NCBI RefSeq assembly: GCF_024199845.1 | Contig: NZ_JANADO010000001.1 | Location: 3,906,001-3,970,000, forward strand | Source of the DNA: Bradyrhizobium sp. CCGB12 | GTDB lineage: Bacteria > Pseudomonadota > Alphaproteobacteria > Rhizobiales > Xanthobacteraceae | Length of the DNA stretch: 64,000 nucleotides | Direction: 5' to 3' | In this document: positions 48,605 to 56,958 of the stretch, piece by piece | Layout of the letters: the number at the start of each line of letters is the position of its first letter | Position numbering within the stretch: position 1 is the stretch's first letter | Made by a program: the position numbers and the translations under genes | The notes under the pieces: model-generated | The model's input: only the letters and a program-made list of their open reading frames with translations | Told to the model about the DNA's origin: nothing | The model's database searches: none

Positions 48605-49336
48605 TCATGACGGATAATCCCCCGCCAGCGCCCCGAACAGGATGACGGCGGCCGTAGAAGCGGCGCCGCCGCGCGCAAGCTGCTCGGCGAGTTCGGCAAT
48701 GGTGGTACGGACCAGCCGCTCGTCGGAACGGCCGAGAGATTCCGCGAACAGCGCCGGCGTATCAGCGGCGAGGCCATGTTCGATTAATTTCGCGGCAAGC
48801 GCCGGAAAGGTGCGCCGGCCCATATAGACCACGGTCGTTGCCTCCGGGTCCGCCAGCGCCGCCCAATTCAGGTTTGGCGGCAGTTCGCCGGTAACGTCGG
48901 CTCCTGTCACGAACTGCACCCGCCGCGAGGTGTGGCGCCGGGTCAGGGGAATGCCGGCTTGCGCGGCGGCAACGCAGGCCGAGGTGACGCCGGGAATGAT
49001 CTCGTAGCCGATGCCGGCCTCCCGCAGCGTCTCCAGTTCCTCCTCGAGCCGGCCGAAAATGCCGGCATCGCCGGACTTGAGGCGCACCAGACGCGCACCT
49101 GTCGCGGCATAGTCGACCAAAAGGCGGTTCACGTGGTGTTGCTTGGTCGAGGGCCGCCCTGCCCGTTTGCCCACTGCGACGAGATTGGCGCCGGGCCGGG
49201 CGAGGTCAAGAATCGCGCCGGAGGCAAGGTCGTCATAGAGCACGACGTCGGCCTCGCGCAGCCGCGCAGCCCCCTTCACCGTGAGCAGCTCTGGATCGCC
49301 GGGGCCGGCGGAGATGAAAGTGACGAAGCCGCTCAC
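48605..49336 (-). CDS. cobA: Uroporphyrinogen-III C-methyltransferase
   Basis: The 243-residue enzyme has SUMT motifs: ISAGPGDPELLTVKG near the N-terminus, VRLKSGDAGIFGRLEEE, and PGVTSACVAAAQAGIPLTRR. It methylates uroporphyrinogen III at C2 and C7 to precorrin-2, the first committed step to the corrin ring. It is the last gene of the cobL-cobE-cobM-cobB-cobA unit, overlapping cobB by four bases. Confidence 0.93.
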   Translation of the reverse strand: MSGFVTFISAGPGDPELLTVKGAARLREADVVLYDDLASGAILDLARPGANLVAVGKRAGRPSTKQHHVNRLLVDYAATGARLVRLKSGDAGIFGRLEEELETLREAGIGYEIIPGVTSACVAAAQAGIPLTRRHTSRRVQFVTGADVTGELPPNLNWAALADPEATTVVYMGRRTFPALAAKLIEHGLAADTPALFAESLGRSDERLVRTTIAELAEQLARGGAASTAAVILFGALAGDYPS

Positions 49337-50643
49337 CGGTCCTCCGCGATCAGATGGAAGAACGTGCCGGTGGCGTGGCCCCGTCGCGAGCCGGTCTCGG
49401 CGATGACCGCGCCGGTTGCGTCGTGCACGACCGCCAGCGGCGTATCGGGCTGCGCGAGGATGGTCGAATAATGAAACTCGTGGCCACGCAGCCGCGCGCC
49501 GACCTGATGCCCCGGGATCGGCGCGGCCAATTCGGCAAGACGATAGCCCAGATGCATGCGGCGCTTGGCAAAGCTGGTCTCCAGACCGAGCAGCCCCGCC
49601 ATCTCATGGCTGATACCGTCGGCGTCGGTCAAAGCAGCACCCAGCACCATATAGCCCCCGCATTCGCCATGCACGGGCCGCGTCTCGGCAAAAGCACGCA
49701 GGCCGCTGCGGAAGCGTGCATTGGCCGCGATCTTGCCGGCATGAAGCTCGGGATAGCCGCCGGGCAGCCAGCAGACGTCAGCGCTTGCGTCGGGCGCTTC
49801 ATCGGCCAGCGGCGAGAACGGCAAGATCTCGGCGCCGGCCCCCCGCCAGGCTTCCAGCATATGCGGATAGACGAAGGAGAACGCGGCATCGCGGGCCAGC
49901 GCGATGCGCTGGCCGGGCGGCATCACGTTGAGACCATTCGCGGCAGGCTGCGGCGACCAGCTTGCAGCGAAGCGCAGCACCGCATCGAGATCGACATGCT
50001 CGGCGACGAAGCGCGCGGCCTCGTCGATCAGCTTGCCGATCTCCGCCTGCTCCTCGGCCTGCACCAGGCCGAGATGCCGCTTCGGCAGGCTGATCTCGGC
50101 GTGGCGCGGCAGTGCGCCGAACACGGCAATGCCGGCATCATCAAGCGCACGCCGCACGAGATCCTCGTGACGCGGGCTAGCGACGCGATTGAGCACGACG
50201 CCGGCAAGGCGCACCCCGGCGCGATAATCGCGCAAGCCCGCGGCAATCGCGGCCGCCGTCTGCGCCTGTCCCGAGGGATCGATCACCAGCACCACCGGCC
50301 AACCCAGCATCTCCGCGATGTCGGCGGTGGCGCCGGTGCCGGAGACACCGCGCGCGGCGACGCCGTCGAACAGACCCATCGAGCCCTCGGCCAGCACGAC
50401 GTCGGCATCCGCGCCGCGGCTGACGAGATGCGCGATGCCCCCGCGGTCCATCGCCCAGCTATCGACATTGACGGACGCGCGTCCCGTGGCCGCGGCGTGA
50501 AAAGCGGGATCGATATAGTCGGGGCCGCTCTTGAAGCACTGCACGTTCAATCCGCGATTGCGCCAGGCGCGCGCGAGCGCCAGCGTCAGCGTTGTCTTGC
50601 CGACGCCAGAGGCAGGTGCGGAGATGACGAGGCCGGCCGCCAT
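49333..50643 (-). CDS. cobB: Hydrogenobyrinic acid a,c-diamide synthase
   Basis: The 436-residue protein has a P-loop ISAPASGVGKTTLTLALA, a cobyrinic-acid segment KSGPDYIDPAFH and a C-terminal glutamine amidotransferase domain with the nucleophile Cys in VHGECGGYMVLG. It amidates side chains a and c of hydrogenobyrinic acid using ATP and glutamine. ATG at 50643 is preferred: GGAGG lies seven bases before it and the cobM stop overlaps it (TGATG). A GTG one codon upstream is an alternative. Confidence 0.93.
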   Translation of the reverse strand: MAAGLVISAPASGVGKTTLTLALARAWRNRGLNVQCFKSGPDYIDPAFHAAATGRASVNVDSWAMDRGGIAHLVSRGADADVVLAEGSMGLFDGVAARGVSGTGATADIAEMLGWPVVLVIDPSGQAQTAAAIAAGLRDYRAGVRLAGVVLNRVASPRHEDLVRRALDDAGIAVFGALPRHAEISLPKRHLGLVQAEEQAEIGKLIDEAARFVAEHVDLDAVLRFAASWSPQPAANGLNVMPPGQRIALARDAAFSFVYPHMLEAWRGAGAEILPFSPLADEAPDASADVCWLPGGYPELHAGKIAANARFRSGLRAFAETRPVHGECGGYMVLGAALTDADGISHEMAGLLGLETSFAKRRMHLGYRLAELAAPIPGHQVGARLRGHEFHYSTILAQPDTPLAVVHDATGAVIAETGSRRGHATGTFFHLIAEDR

Positions 50644-51425
50644 CACGACACCTCCGGAAAGCGCGGCTCGGTGCCGACAGGCCGATAGCGGCGGTCATAG
50701 TCGGCGGCATAGAGGCGGCTCTCGTCGAAATCCGCAGCGCCAAGCGTCTTGCCGACCAGGATCAGCGCCGTGCGCTCCATCTCGCTCCCCACGGCGGCAT
50801 CGAGCGTGCCGAGGGTCGCGCGGACGATGCGCTGGTCCGGCCAGCTCGCGCGCCAGACGATCGCAACCGGGCAGTCCGCGCCATAATGCGGCGTGAGCTC
50901 GGCGACGACCTTGTCGAGCAGATGGATGGACAGATGGATCGCGAGCACTGCGCCGGTGGCGGCGAAGGCAGCGAGCTTCTCGCCTTCAGGCATCGCGCTG
51001 GCGCGACCTGGTGTGCGTGTCAGCACCACGGTTTGGACGAGGCCGGGCAGCGTCAGCTCGGTTTCCAGCGCGGCCGCAGCAGCAGCGAAAGATGGCACGC
51101 CCGGCGTCACGGTGTAGGGAATGCCGAGCGCGCGCAGGCGACGAAGCTGCTCGCCCATCGCCGACCAGACCGAGAGATCGCCGGAATGCAGCCGCGCGAC
51201 ATCCTTGCCTTCCGCATGCGCGGCGGCGATCTCCGTGATGATCTCGTCGAGCGACATCGGTGCAGTGTTGACGATGCGCGCCCCTCGCGGGCAATGCGCC
51301 AGCACGCCCTCCGGCACCAGCGATCCCGCATAGAGGCAGACCGGAGAAGCCGCGATCAGGTCGCGTCCGCGCAGTGTCAGCAAATCGGGAGCACCGGGTC
51401 CGGCGCCGATGAAATGCACCGTCAT
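50643..51425 (-). CDS. cobM: Precorrin-4 C11-methyltransferase
   Basis: The 260-residue enzyme starts [20 protein letters not shown] and has [15 protein letters not shown] and [17 protein letters not shown], typical of CobM/CbiF. It methylates C11 of precorrin-4 to precorrin-5. The ATG at 51425 follows AAGGAGACGGCAC and overlaps the cobE stop by ATGA. The open frame upstream of it is not part of the protein. Confidence 0.93.
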   Translation of the reverse strand: MTVHFIGAGPGAPDLLTLRGRDLIAASPVCLYAGSLVPEGVLAHCPRGARIVNTAPMSLDEIITEIAAAHAEGKDVARLHSGDLSVWSAMGEQLRRLRALGIPYTVTPGVPSFAAAAAALETELTLPGLVQTVVLTRTPGRASAMPEGEKLAAFAATGAVLAIHLSIHLLDKVVAELTPHYGADCPVAIVWRASWPDQRIVRATLGTLDAAVGSEMERTALILVGKTLGAADFDESRLYAADYDRRYRPVGTEPRFPEVS

Positions 51426-51790
51426 GTGCCGTCTCCTTCGGCGATCGCCGCAGTCGCGGTGCGATCCTGCGAGACCACCCGTGTCGCAATCAGCCGCGCG
51501 CGAGGGCCGGCCGCCGCGAGCGCCGCGGCCTCGGCAACCGAGCCGGTGGCGAACTTTTCCGTGACGAGCTTGGACTGCGTCGGCGTGTCGATGCCGGCCA
51601 GCAAATTCGCCGGGACCGCCTTGATCGGCAGGCCGCATTCGCGCGCGAGCTGCTTTAGCGCTTCGGCGTCGGCCTTGTCGCTGACGGTCGCCACCGCCGC
51701 AAGGCCGTCGGTGCCGCCGGCGGCCAGAAGCGCCTCGCGCAATGAGGCCAGCGTTGCATCTTTTCTGAATCCGAGCCCGGCAACCTTCAT
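51422..51790 (-). CDS. cobE: Cobalamin biosynthesis protein CobE (CbiG C-terminal domain)
   Basis: The 122-residue protein starts [23 protein letters not shown], followed by [20 protein letters not shown] and [12 protein letters not shown], which match CobE and the C-terminal domain of CbiG. CbiG opens the ring lactone in the anaerobic route; the role of CobE in the aerobic route is not firmly settled. The ATG at 51790 overlaps the cobL stop (ATGA); a start five codons earlier lies inside cobL. Confidence 0.87.
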   Translation of the reverse strand: MKVAGLGFRKDATLASLREALLAAGGTDGLAAVATVSDKADAEALKQLARECGLPIKAVPANLLAGIDTPTQSKLVTEKFATGSVAEAAALAAAGPRARLIATRVVSQDRTATAAIAEGDGT

Positions 51791-52980
51791 CGGACCGCAC
51801 TCCATTGCACCACAGGCCGTGCCGCTTCCCAGGACCTGTAGCGGCCGAGCGGAGCGGCATGCGCGATCTCCACCCGCATCAGCTCACCGCCGTGACGCTG
51901 GTGCAGCTCGCCGAGCAGCGCTTCCGTCTCCAACGTGACTGCATGGGCGACCAACCGCGCACCCGGCGCGAGTTGCGACCAGACGGTATCGAACATCGCG
52001 TGATCGAGACCGCCACCAATGAAGACAGCGTCCGGCGCGTCCAGTGCAGCCAGAGCGCCGGGCGCCCGCCCCGTGACGATACTGATCCGATGCGTCAATC
52101 CGAACGCGGCGGCATTGCTGCGAATGTTCGCGACACGATCCTCGCGCGCTTCGATCGCAATGGCTGTCCCGCCGCACAGCGCCCACTCGACCGAGATCGC
52201 CCCCGAGCCCGCGCCGATGTCCCACAACCGTTCGCCGGGTCGGGGCGCCAGCGCCGAGAGCGCGAGCGCGCGCACCGGCCGCTTGGTGATCTGACCGTCG
52301 TGGACGAAGGAATCGTCCAAAAGTCCCGAACTGCGGGGCATGCCCTGCCCGCCCTTCGCCTCGACGGCTACTGCAATCAGGTTTCCAGCGAGGTCGTCCG
52401 CAAAGCCATCGGCACGATGTTCCCTGATGCTTTCGCGTGGCCCGCCGAGCGCCGCCAGAGTCCAGAAGTTCGAGGCTCCCCATCCATGCTCGCTCATCCA
52501 TTTTGCGAGATCACTGGCCGCCTTCCCGTCGCGCACCAGGCAAATGATGCGCGCGCCCGGTGCAAGGTGCGGCACGAGACGCTCGAACGGCGCAGCGTGG
52601 AGGCCAAGGCAGGCAACGGCTTCGAGGCGCCAGCCCAGCCGCGCGGCCGCAAGCGAAAATGTCGACGGCGCCGAATGCGCGATCCACTCGCTTGTCTCGA
52701 GCTTCTCGGCAAGGATAGCTCCGGCGCCGTACCAGAAGGGATCGCCAGAGGCGAGCACCGCTGTTGGCCGGCCACGGCAGCTCAGCACGATATCCGCGTC
52801 GAACGGCACCGGCCACGGACGGCCGCGACCGCCGACCTCCGCAAGCGCCAGATGACGTTCGCCGCCGAAGACGGTTTCTGCCTTGGCAAGCGCCTTTCGA
52901 CTTGCCTCCGATAGCCCCGCAAGGCCATCTTCCCCGATACCGATGATGGTCAGCCAGGGATCAGCCAAGGAATCATCCAT
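51787..52980 (-). CDS. cobL: Precorrin-6Y C5,15-methyltransferase (decarboxylating)
   Basis: The 397-residue protein is a natural CbiE-CbiT fusion. The N-terminal half starts [20 protein letters not shown]; the C-terminal half has the SAM site [17 protein letters not shown] (about 240-256). It methylates C5 and C15 of precorrin-6B and removes the C12 acetate carboxyl, giving precorrin-8X. The ATG at 52980 has GAGGG upstream. Its start codon shares two bases with the start of cobK on the other strand. Confidence 0.93.
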   Translation of the reverse strand: MDDSLADPWLTIIGIGEDGLAGLSEASRKALAKAETVFGGERHLALAEVGGRGRPWPVPFDADIVLSCRGRPTAVLASGDPFWYGAGAILAEKLETSEWIAHSAPSTFSLAAARLGWRLEAVACLGLHAAPFERLVPHLAPGARIICLVRDGKAASDLAKWMSEHGWGASNFWTLAALGGPRESIREHRADGFADDLAGNLIAVAVEAKGGQGMPRSSGLLDDSFVHDGQITKRPVRALALSALAPRPGERLWDIGAGSGAISVEWALCGGTAIAIEAREDRVANIRSNAAAFGLTHRISIVTGRAPGALAALDAPDAVFIGGGLDHAMFDTVWSQLAPGARLVAHAVTLETEALLGELHQRHGGELMRVEIAHAAPLGRYRSWEAARPVVQWSAVR

Positions 52981-53725
52981 GATTCGCGCCCTCATTCTGG
53001 GCGGAACTGCCGATGCGAGCCTGCTCGCCGCGGAGATCGCGCGCGCCGGCATCGATGCCGTCTATTCCTATGGTGGCCGTACCCGCACGCCGGCCGATCA
53101 GCCGCTGCCGACCCGCATCGGCGGTTTTGGTGGCGTGAGCGGGCTTGCCGATTATTTCAGGCGCGAAGGCATCACGCATGTGATCGACGCGACCCATCCC
53201 TTCGCGACGGAGATGAGCCGTAACGCGGTCGAAGCGTGCGCGGAAACCGGCGTGCCGCTGATGGCGCTGGAGCGCTCGGCTTGGGTGAAAGCGCCCGGCG
53301 ACAACTGGATCGAAATTCCTGACGTCAACGCCGCGGTCGCCGCGCTGCCCAAGTCGCCCGCAAAAGTGTTCCTCGCCATCGGCCGCCAGCATATCGCGCC
53401 GTTCGCGAGCCGGCCGGAACACGCCTATACGCTGCGCTTCGTCGATCCGCCCGAAAAGCCCCTGCCCTTCACGGCCGATGTGATCGTGTCGCGCGGACCG
53501 TTCACGCTCGAAGGTGAGCTTGAGATGATGCGCACGCGCAGCATCGCATGGATTGTCGCCCGCAATTCCGGCGGTGACGGCGCACGCGCCAAGATCGATG
53601 CGGCCCGTATGCTCAGCCTGCCCGTGATCATGATTGCGCGGCCAAGACTGCCCGAACGGCTGCGAGTCGAGAGCGTCGCTGAAGTGCTGCAGTGGCTCTG
53701 TCATCGCGCCCGCCTCGGCGCATAG
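52979..53725 (+). CDS. cobK: Precorrin-6A reductase
   Basis: The 248-residue NADPH-dependent enzyme has the nucleotide motif ALILGGTADASLLAAEIARAG, VIDATHPFATEMSRNA, and the C-terminal NSGGDGARAKIDAARMLSLPVIMI. It reduces precorrin-6A to dihydroprecorrin-6A (6B). The ATG at 52979 has AAGGAA upstream. The gene is inverted relative to the surrounding cob genes: it overlaps cobL head to head by two bases and cobJ tail to tail by 25. Confidence 0.92.
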   Translation: MIRALILGGTADASLLAAEIARAGIDAVYSYGGRTRTPADQPLPTRIGGFGGVSGLADYFRREGITHVIDATHPFATEMSRNAVEACAETGVPLMALERSAWVKAPGDNWIEIPDVNAAVAALPKSPAKVFLAIGRQHIAPFASRPEHAYTLRFVDPPEKPLPFTADVIVSRGPFTLEGELEMMRTRSIAWIVARNSGGDGARAKIDAARMLSLPVIMIARPRLPERLRVESVAEVLQWLCHRARLGA

Positions 53726-54435
53726 ACCCAGCGGCCGACGCGGCGCGTCTGCGAATTGCCGACGATGACTAGCGTGCGCATGTCGGCCATTTCGGGTGTC
53801 GCTTCGTTCAGCGTGACGGTCTCGATCCGCTCATCCGAGCCGCTGATCGCGCGCGCGAAGATCACGAGACGCTCGCCGCAGCCGGCCTCCCGGAGCACGG
53901 CGAGCGCGCGGCCAAATCCCTCCGGCCGGCTCGCCGAGCGCGGATTGTACAGCGCGATGGCAAAATCGGCTTCCGCGGCGAGTCGCAGCCGCTTCTCGAT
54001 CACCGTCCAGGGCTTGAGATTGTCGGAGAGGTTGATCGCGCAGAAATCATGGCCGAGCGGCGCGCCGGCGCGGGCAGCCGCCGCCAGCATCGCGGTGACG
54101 CCGGGCAGCACGCGGATCGGCAGTTCCTGCCATTGCGGCGCCTGCTCCAGCGCCTCGAACACGGCCGAGGCCATCGCGAACACGCCGGGGTCGCCGGAGG
54201 AAACGACCACGACCTGCCCGCCTTCGGCGGCGAGCCGCAAGGCTTCGCTCGCGCGATGAAGCTCTTCGCGATTATCAGAGGGATGCAGGGTGAGCCCGGC
54301 TCGCGGCGGCACCCGCGCGACATACGGCGCGTAGCCCAAGATGTCGGTCGCAGACGCGAGCGCGGCGGAGACTTCCGGCGTCACCAGCGCGTCGCTGCCC
54401 GGCCCGAGGCCTGCGATGGTCAGCGTGCCCGTCAT
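53701..54435 (-). CDS. cobJ: Precorrin-3B C17-methyltransferase
   Basis: The 244-residue enzyme starts MTGTLTIAGLGPGSDALVTPEV and has the methyltransferase motifs VVVVSSGDPGVFAMASAV and VLPGVTAMLAAAARAGAPLG. It methylates C17 with ring contraction to precorrin-4. The ATG at 54435 overlaps the cobI stop by ATGA. Its last 25 bases overlap the end of cobK, so the two transcripts would be complementary there. Confidence 0.93.
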   Translation of the reverse strand: MTGTLTIAGLGPGSDALVTPEVSAALASATDILGYAPYVARVPPRAGLTLHPSDNREELHRASEALRLAAEGGQVVVVSSGDPGVFAMASAVFEALEQAPQWQELPIRVLPGVTAMLAAAARAGAPLGHDFCAINLSDNLKPWTVIEKRLRLAAEADFAIALYNPRSASRPEGFGRALAVLREAGCGERLVIFARAISGSDERIETVTLNEATPEMADMRTLVIVGNSQTRRVGRWVYAPRRAR

Positions 54436-55163
54436 TCGGCCGCGCCCGGATGCCGGCCCTTGCCGTGCACGAGCACGATCGCGAAGTAAGGACAATCGGC
54501 GGCATCGATCTCGGCGAGCCGCGCGACGCGTTCGCCCGGCATGGTGCCACGCTCGACCAACCAGGCATCGTCCAGTCGGCCTGCGGCAGCGAGCGCGCGG
54601 CGCACCTTTGCGAGATTGCGGCCGGTCTTCATGACGACGAGCGCATCGGAATCGCGCATGCGCCGTTCGAGCTCGTCTTCGGCCAGCGTCCCCATCAGCA
54701 CCGTCGTGACGTCGTCGCCGAGCGCGATCGGCTGGCCGACGCCGTTCCAGCAACCGACCATGCCGGGAATGCCCGCGATCACCTCGATCTCGACGCGGCC
54801 TTGCAGGCGCGTGTGCAGATGCATGAAGGAGCCGTAGAAATAGGGATCGCCCTCGCACAGCACGACGACGTCGACCGCGCGCGAAAGCCGCGCCAGGCGC
54901 TCGGCCCATTCGTCGTAGAAACCGGCAAGCAGCTGAACGTATTCGGGGCTGTCGAAAGCGATCTCCGTGGTAACAGGATATTCCATCGGATATTCGGTGA
55001 CATCAGGTGCCAGCATGCCCTCGACGATGCGGCGCGCCTGCCCCGGCCTGCCCTTCTTGCGGAAATAGGCGACGTGCTGTGCCCCGCGCACCGTGCGGTC
55101 GGCGCGCACGCTCATCAAATCAGGATCGCCGGGGCCGAGACCGCAGCAGATGATGCGCCCCAT
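54432..55163 (-). CDS. cobI: Precorrin-2 C20-methyltransferase
   Basis: The 243-residue enzyme begins MGRIICCGLGPGDPDLMSV and has CobI/CbiL features: VAYFRKKGRPGQAR, VVLCEGDPYFYGSFMHLHTRL and EVIAGIPGMVGCW. It methylates C20 of precorrin-2 to precorrin-3A. Its ATG lies two bases after the cobH stop codon and its end overlaps cobJ. Confidence 0.93.
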   Translation of the reverse strand: MGRIICCGLGPGDPDLMSVRADRTVRGAQHVAYFRKKGRPGQARRIVEGMLAPDVTEYPMEYPVTTEIAFDSPEYVQLLAGFYDEWAERLARLSRAVDVVVLCEGDPYFYGSFMHLHTRLQGRVEIEVIAGIPGMVGCWNGVGQPIALGDDVTTVLMGTLAEDELERRMRDSDALVVMKTGRNLAKVRRALAAAGRLDDAWLVERGTMPGERVARLAEIDAADCPYFAIVLVHGKGRHPGAAE

Positions 55164-55165
55164 GA

Positions 55166-55795
55166 CTATTCGCTCCGGCTCGCCAGCGCGTTCACGGCAG
55201 CAACCGTGATCGCGGAGCCGCCGAGGCGGCCTTCGACCGTCAGCGCCGGCACCGGCGGATCGGCCATCAGCGCGGCCTTGGATTCGGCAGCTCCGACGAA
55301 GCCGACGGGACAGCCGATGATGGCGGCCGGCCGCGGACAGTCGCGGTCCTCCAGCATGTTGAGCAGATGAAACAGCGCGGTCGGCGCATTGCCGATTGCG
55401 ACGATCGCGCCACCCAGATGCGGTCGCCACAGCTCCAGCGCCGCGGCCGAGCGCGTGTTGCGCATGGATTGCGCGAGCGCGGGAACGGCGGCGTCACTGA
55501 GCGTGCAGATCACGGCGTTGGCCGCGGGCAATCTCGCGCGCGTAATTCCCTCCGAGACCATGCGCGCGTCGCACAGGATCGGCGCGCCCTTCTTCAAGGC
55601 CGCACGCGCGGCAGTCGCCATGCCCTCTGTGAAGCGGATATGCGCCTCGAGGCCCACCATGCCGGCGGCATGGATCATCCGCACGACGACCTGCTCTTCG
55701 TCCGGCGTGAAGCGCGCAAGATCGGCCTCGGCCCGGATGGTGGCGAAGGACTGCCGATAGATCGCCGCGCCGTCGGTCTCGTAAGTGTGCGGCAT
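55166..55795 (-). CDS. cobH: Precorrin-8X methylmutase
   Basis: The 209-residue protein has the CobH pattern with the catalytic His in VVRMIHAAGMVG (about residue 42), CDARMVSEGITRARLPA and IGCPVGFVGAAESK. It moves the C11 methyl group to C12, giving hydrogenobyrinic acid. The start overlaps the cobG stop by one base (TGATG). Confidence 0.93.
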   Translation of the reverse strand: MPHTYETDGAAIYRQSFATIRAEADLARFTPDEEQVVVRMIHAAGMVGLEAHIRFTEGMATAARAALKKGAPILCDARMVSEGITRARLPAANAVICTLSDAAVPALAQSMRNTRSAAALELWRPHLGGAIVAIGNAPTALFHLLNMLEDRDCPRPAAIIGCPVGFVGAAESKAALMADPPVPALTVEGRLGGSAITVAAVNALASRSE

Positions 55796-56958
55796 CAGTG
55801 CCCTCCCACCAGAATGGAGGGATCGCTGATGATGTCGGCGCCGTTCAGGCCGCGCAGGGCAGGCTCGTCGTGCGTCGAGCCGCCGCGGACGAGATCGAAT
55901 CCGACGCGAGTCGCAACCAGCGTCACCGCAGCGGCGCCGGAATGCGCACAGCCCTTGGCGCAGCCGGAGACGTGAAGTCGCGTATCGGGCGCGATGCGCG
56001 GCGCGAGCGCAGCGGCGAGCGCGCGGGTGTCGGCATGCGCCTCGCGGCACCGCGGGGCGCCGCTGCAGGCGATGACACGCAGCGCCGGATCGTGGGGCTC
56101 GGTGATGAGACCTGCGGCGCTCGGCATCGCACGCTTGCCCTCGCTCAGAACCATCCGCCACGGCGTCATCCGCAGCGCATGACCGCAGCTGGAAAACTGA
56201 TGCAGCGTCGAGTGCAACATCTGCCCGAACGCGACACCGACCATGGCACCTTGCGGATAATGTCCGGGCCGCAACGCGGCCATCACGGGGGCCGGCTCGG
56301 TCTCGCCGCGCAAGGTTCCGGGCAATGCCGCGCCGGAAGCGATGTGGGTCGCCATGCGCCCTCGCCCGCCCGTGATGCCGCCGGACGCGATGAACCAGCC
56401 TGCAAGCGCAAGCGCCGTGCTCACGGCCCCGCCACGCCCAGCGGAACGGCCGAGCCTCGCACCATCGGCGCGCACCAGGAGCCGGCCAGTGCGATCGCGT
56501 TCAATCCGCACATCGGCGGAATCGCCCGCCAGCACGCGCGACCTCCCGTCATCGATGGCGAAGCCGAATTTTGTGGGGAGCTCGAGCCTGCTGTCGGCAA
56601 GCGCCTCTTCGAGCTCGGCGGCGAGCGCTTGCGTCTCATCGCCGGGGCTCCAGAACGGCGTCACCAGGATGTTGCGGCGAGCTTCCGTCTCCGGGTCGGG
56701 ATCGAGCAGTCCCAACCGCGCGAGGCCGTCGAGCAACGGCCGGTGGCTCTGATCGCTGACACCCCTGATCTGGAGATTGGCGCGGCTCGTGACGTCGATC
56801 AGGCCATTGCCGAAGCGTTCGGCAAGCTCCGCAAGGCCAGCAATCTGCGCTGCCTCGAGCCGCCCCCCGAACGGGCGCACGCGAACCACGAGCCCGTCGC
56901 CCGATTGCATCGGCCGCAGCGCGCCGGGACACCAGCCCTTGACCGCGGAAGCGCTCAT
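55795..56958 (-). CDS. cobG: Precorrin-3B synthase (oxygen-dependent)
   Basis: The 387-residue protein has the nitrite/sulfite reductase ferredoxin-like fold. The iron-sulfur ligands are in CSGAPRC and CAKGC. CobG uses molecular oxygen to make the C20-hydroxy gamma-lactone of precorrin-3B, so the pathway here is the aerobic one. Its ATG overlaps the cobN stop by four bases. Confidence 0.92.
   Translation of the reverse strand: MSASAVKGWCPGALRPMQSGDGLVVRVRPFGGRLEAAQIAGLAELAERFGNGLIDVTSRANLQIRGVSDQSHRPLLDGLARLGLLDPDPETEARRNILVTPFWSPGDETQALAAELEEALADSRLELPTKFGFAIDDGRSRVLAGDSADVRIERDRTGRLLVRADGARLGRSAGRGGAVSTALALAGWFIASGGITGGRGRMATHIASGAALPGTLRGETEPAPVMAALRPGHYPQGAMVGVAFGQMLHSTLHQFSSCGHALRMTPWRMVLSEGKRAMPSAAGLITEPHDPALRVIACSGAPRCREAHADTRALAAALAPRIAPDTRLHVSGCAKGCAHSGAAAVTLVATRVGFDLVRGGSTHDEPALRGLNGADIISDPSILVGGH

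Noticed and set aside
50643..51860. N-terminal extension of CobM to 405 residues
   Set aside because: The methyltransferase fold starts at the ATG at 51425 with a good ribosome site; the extension reads across cobE in another frame.
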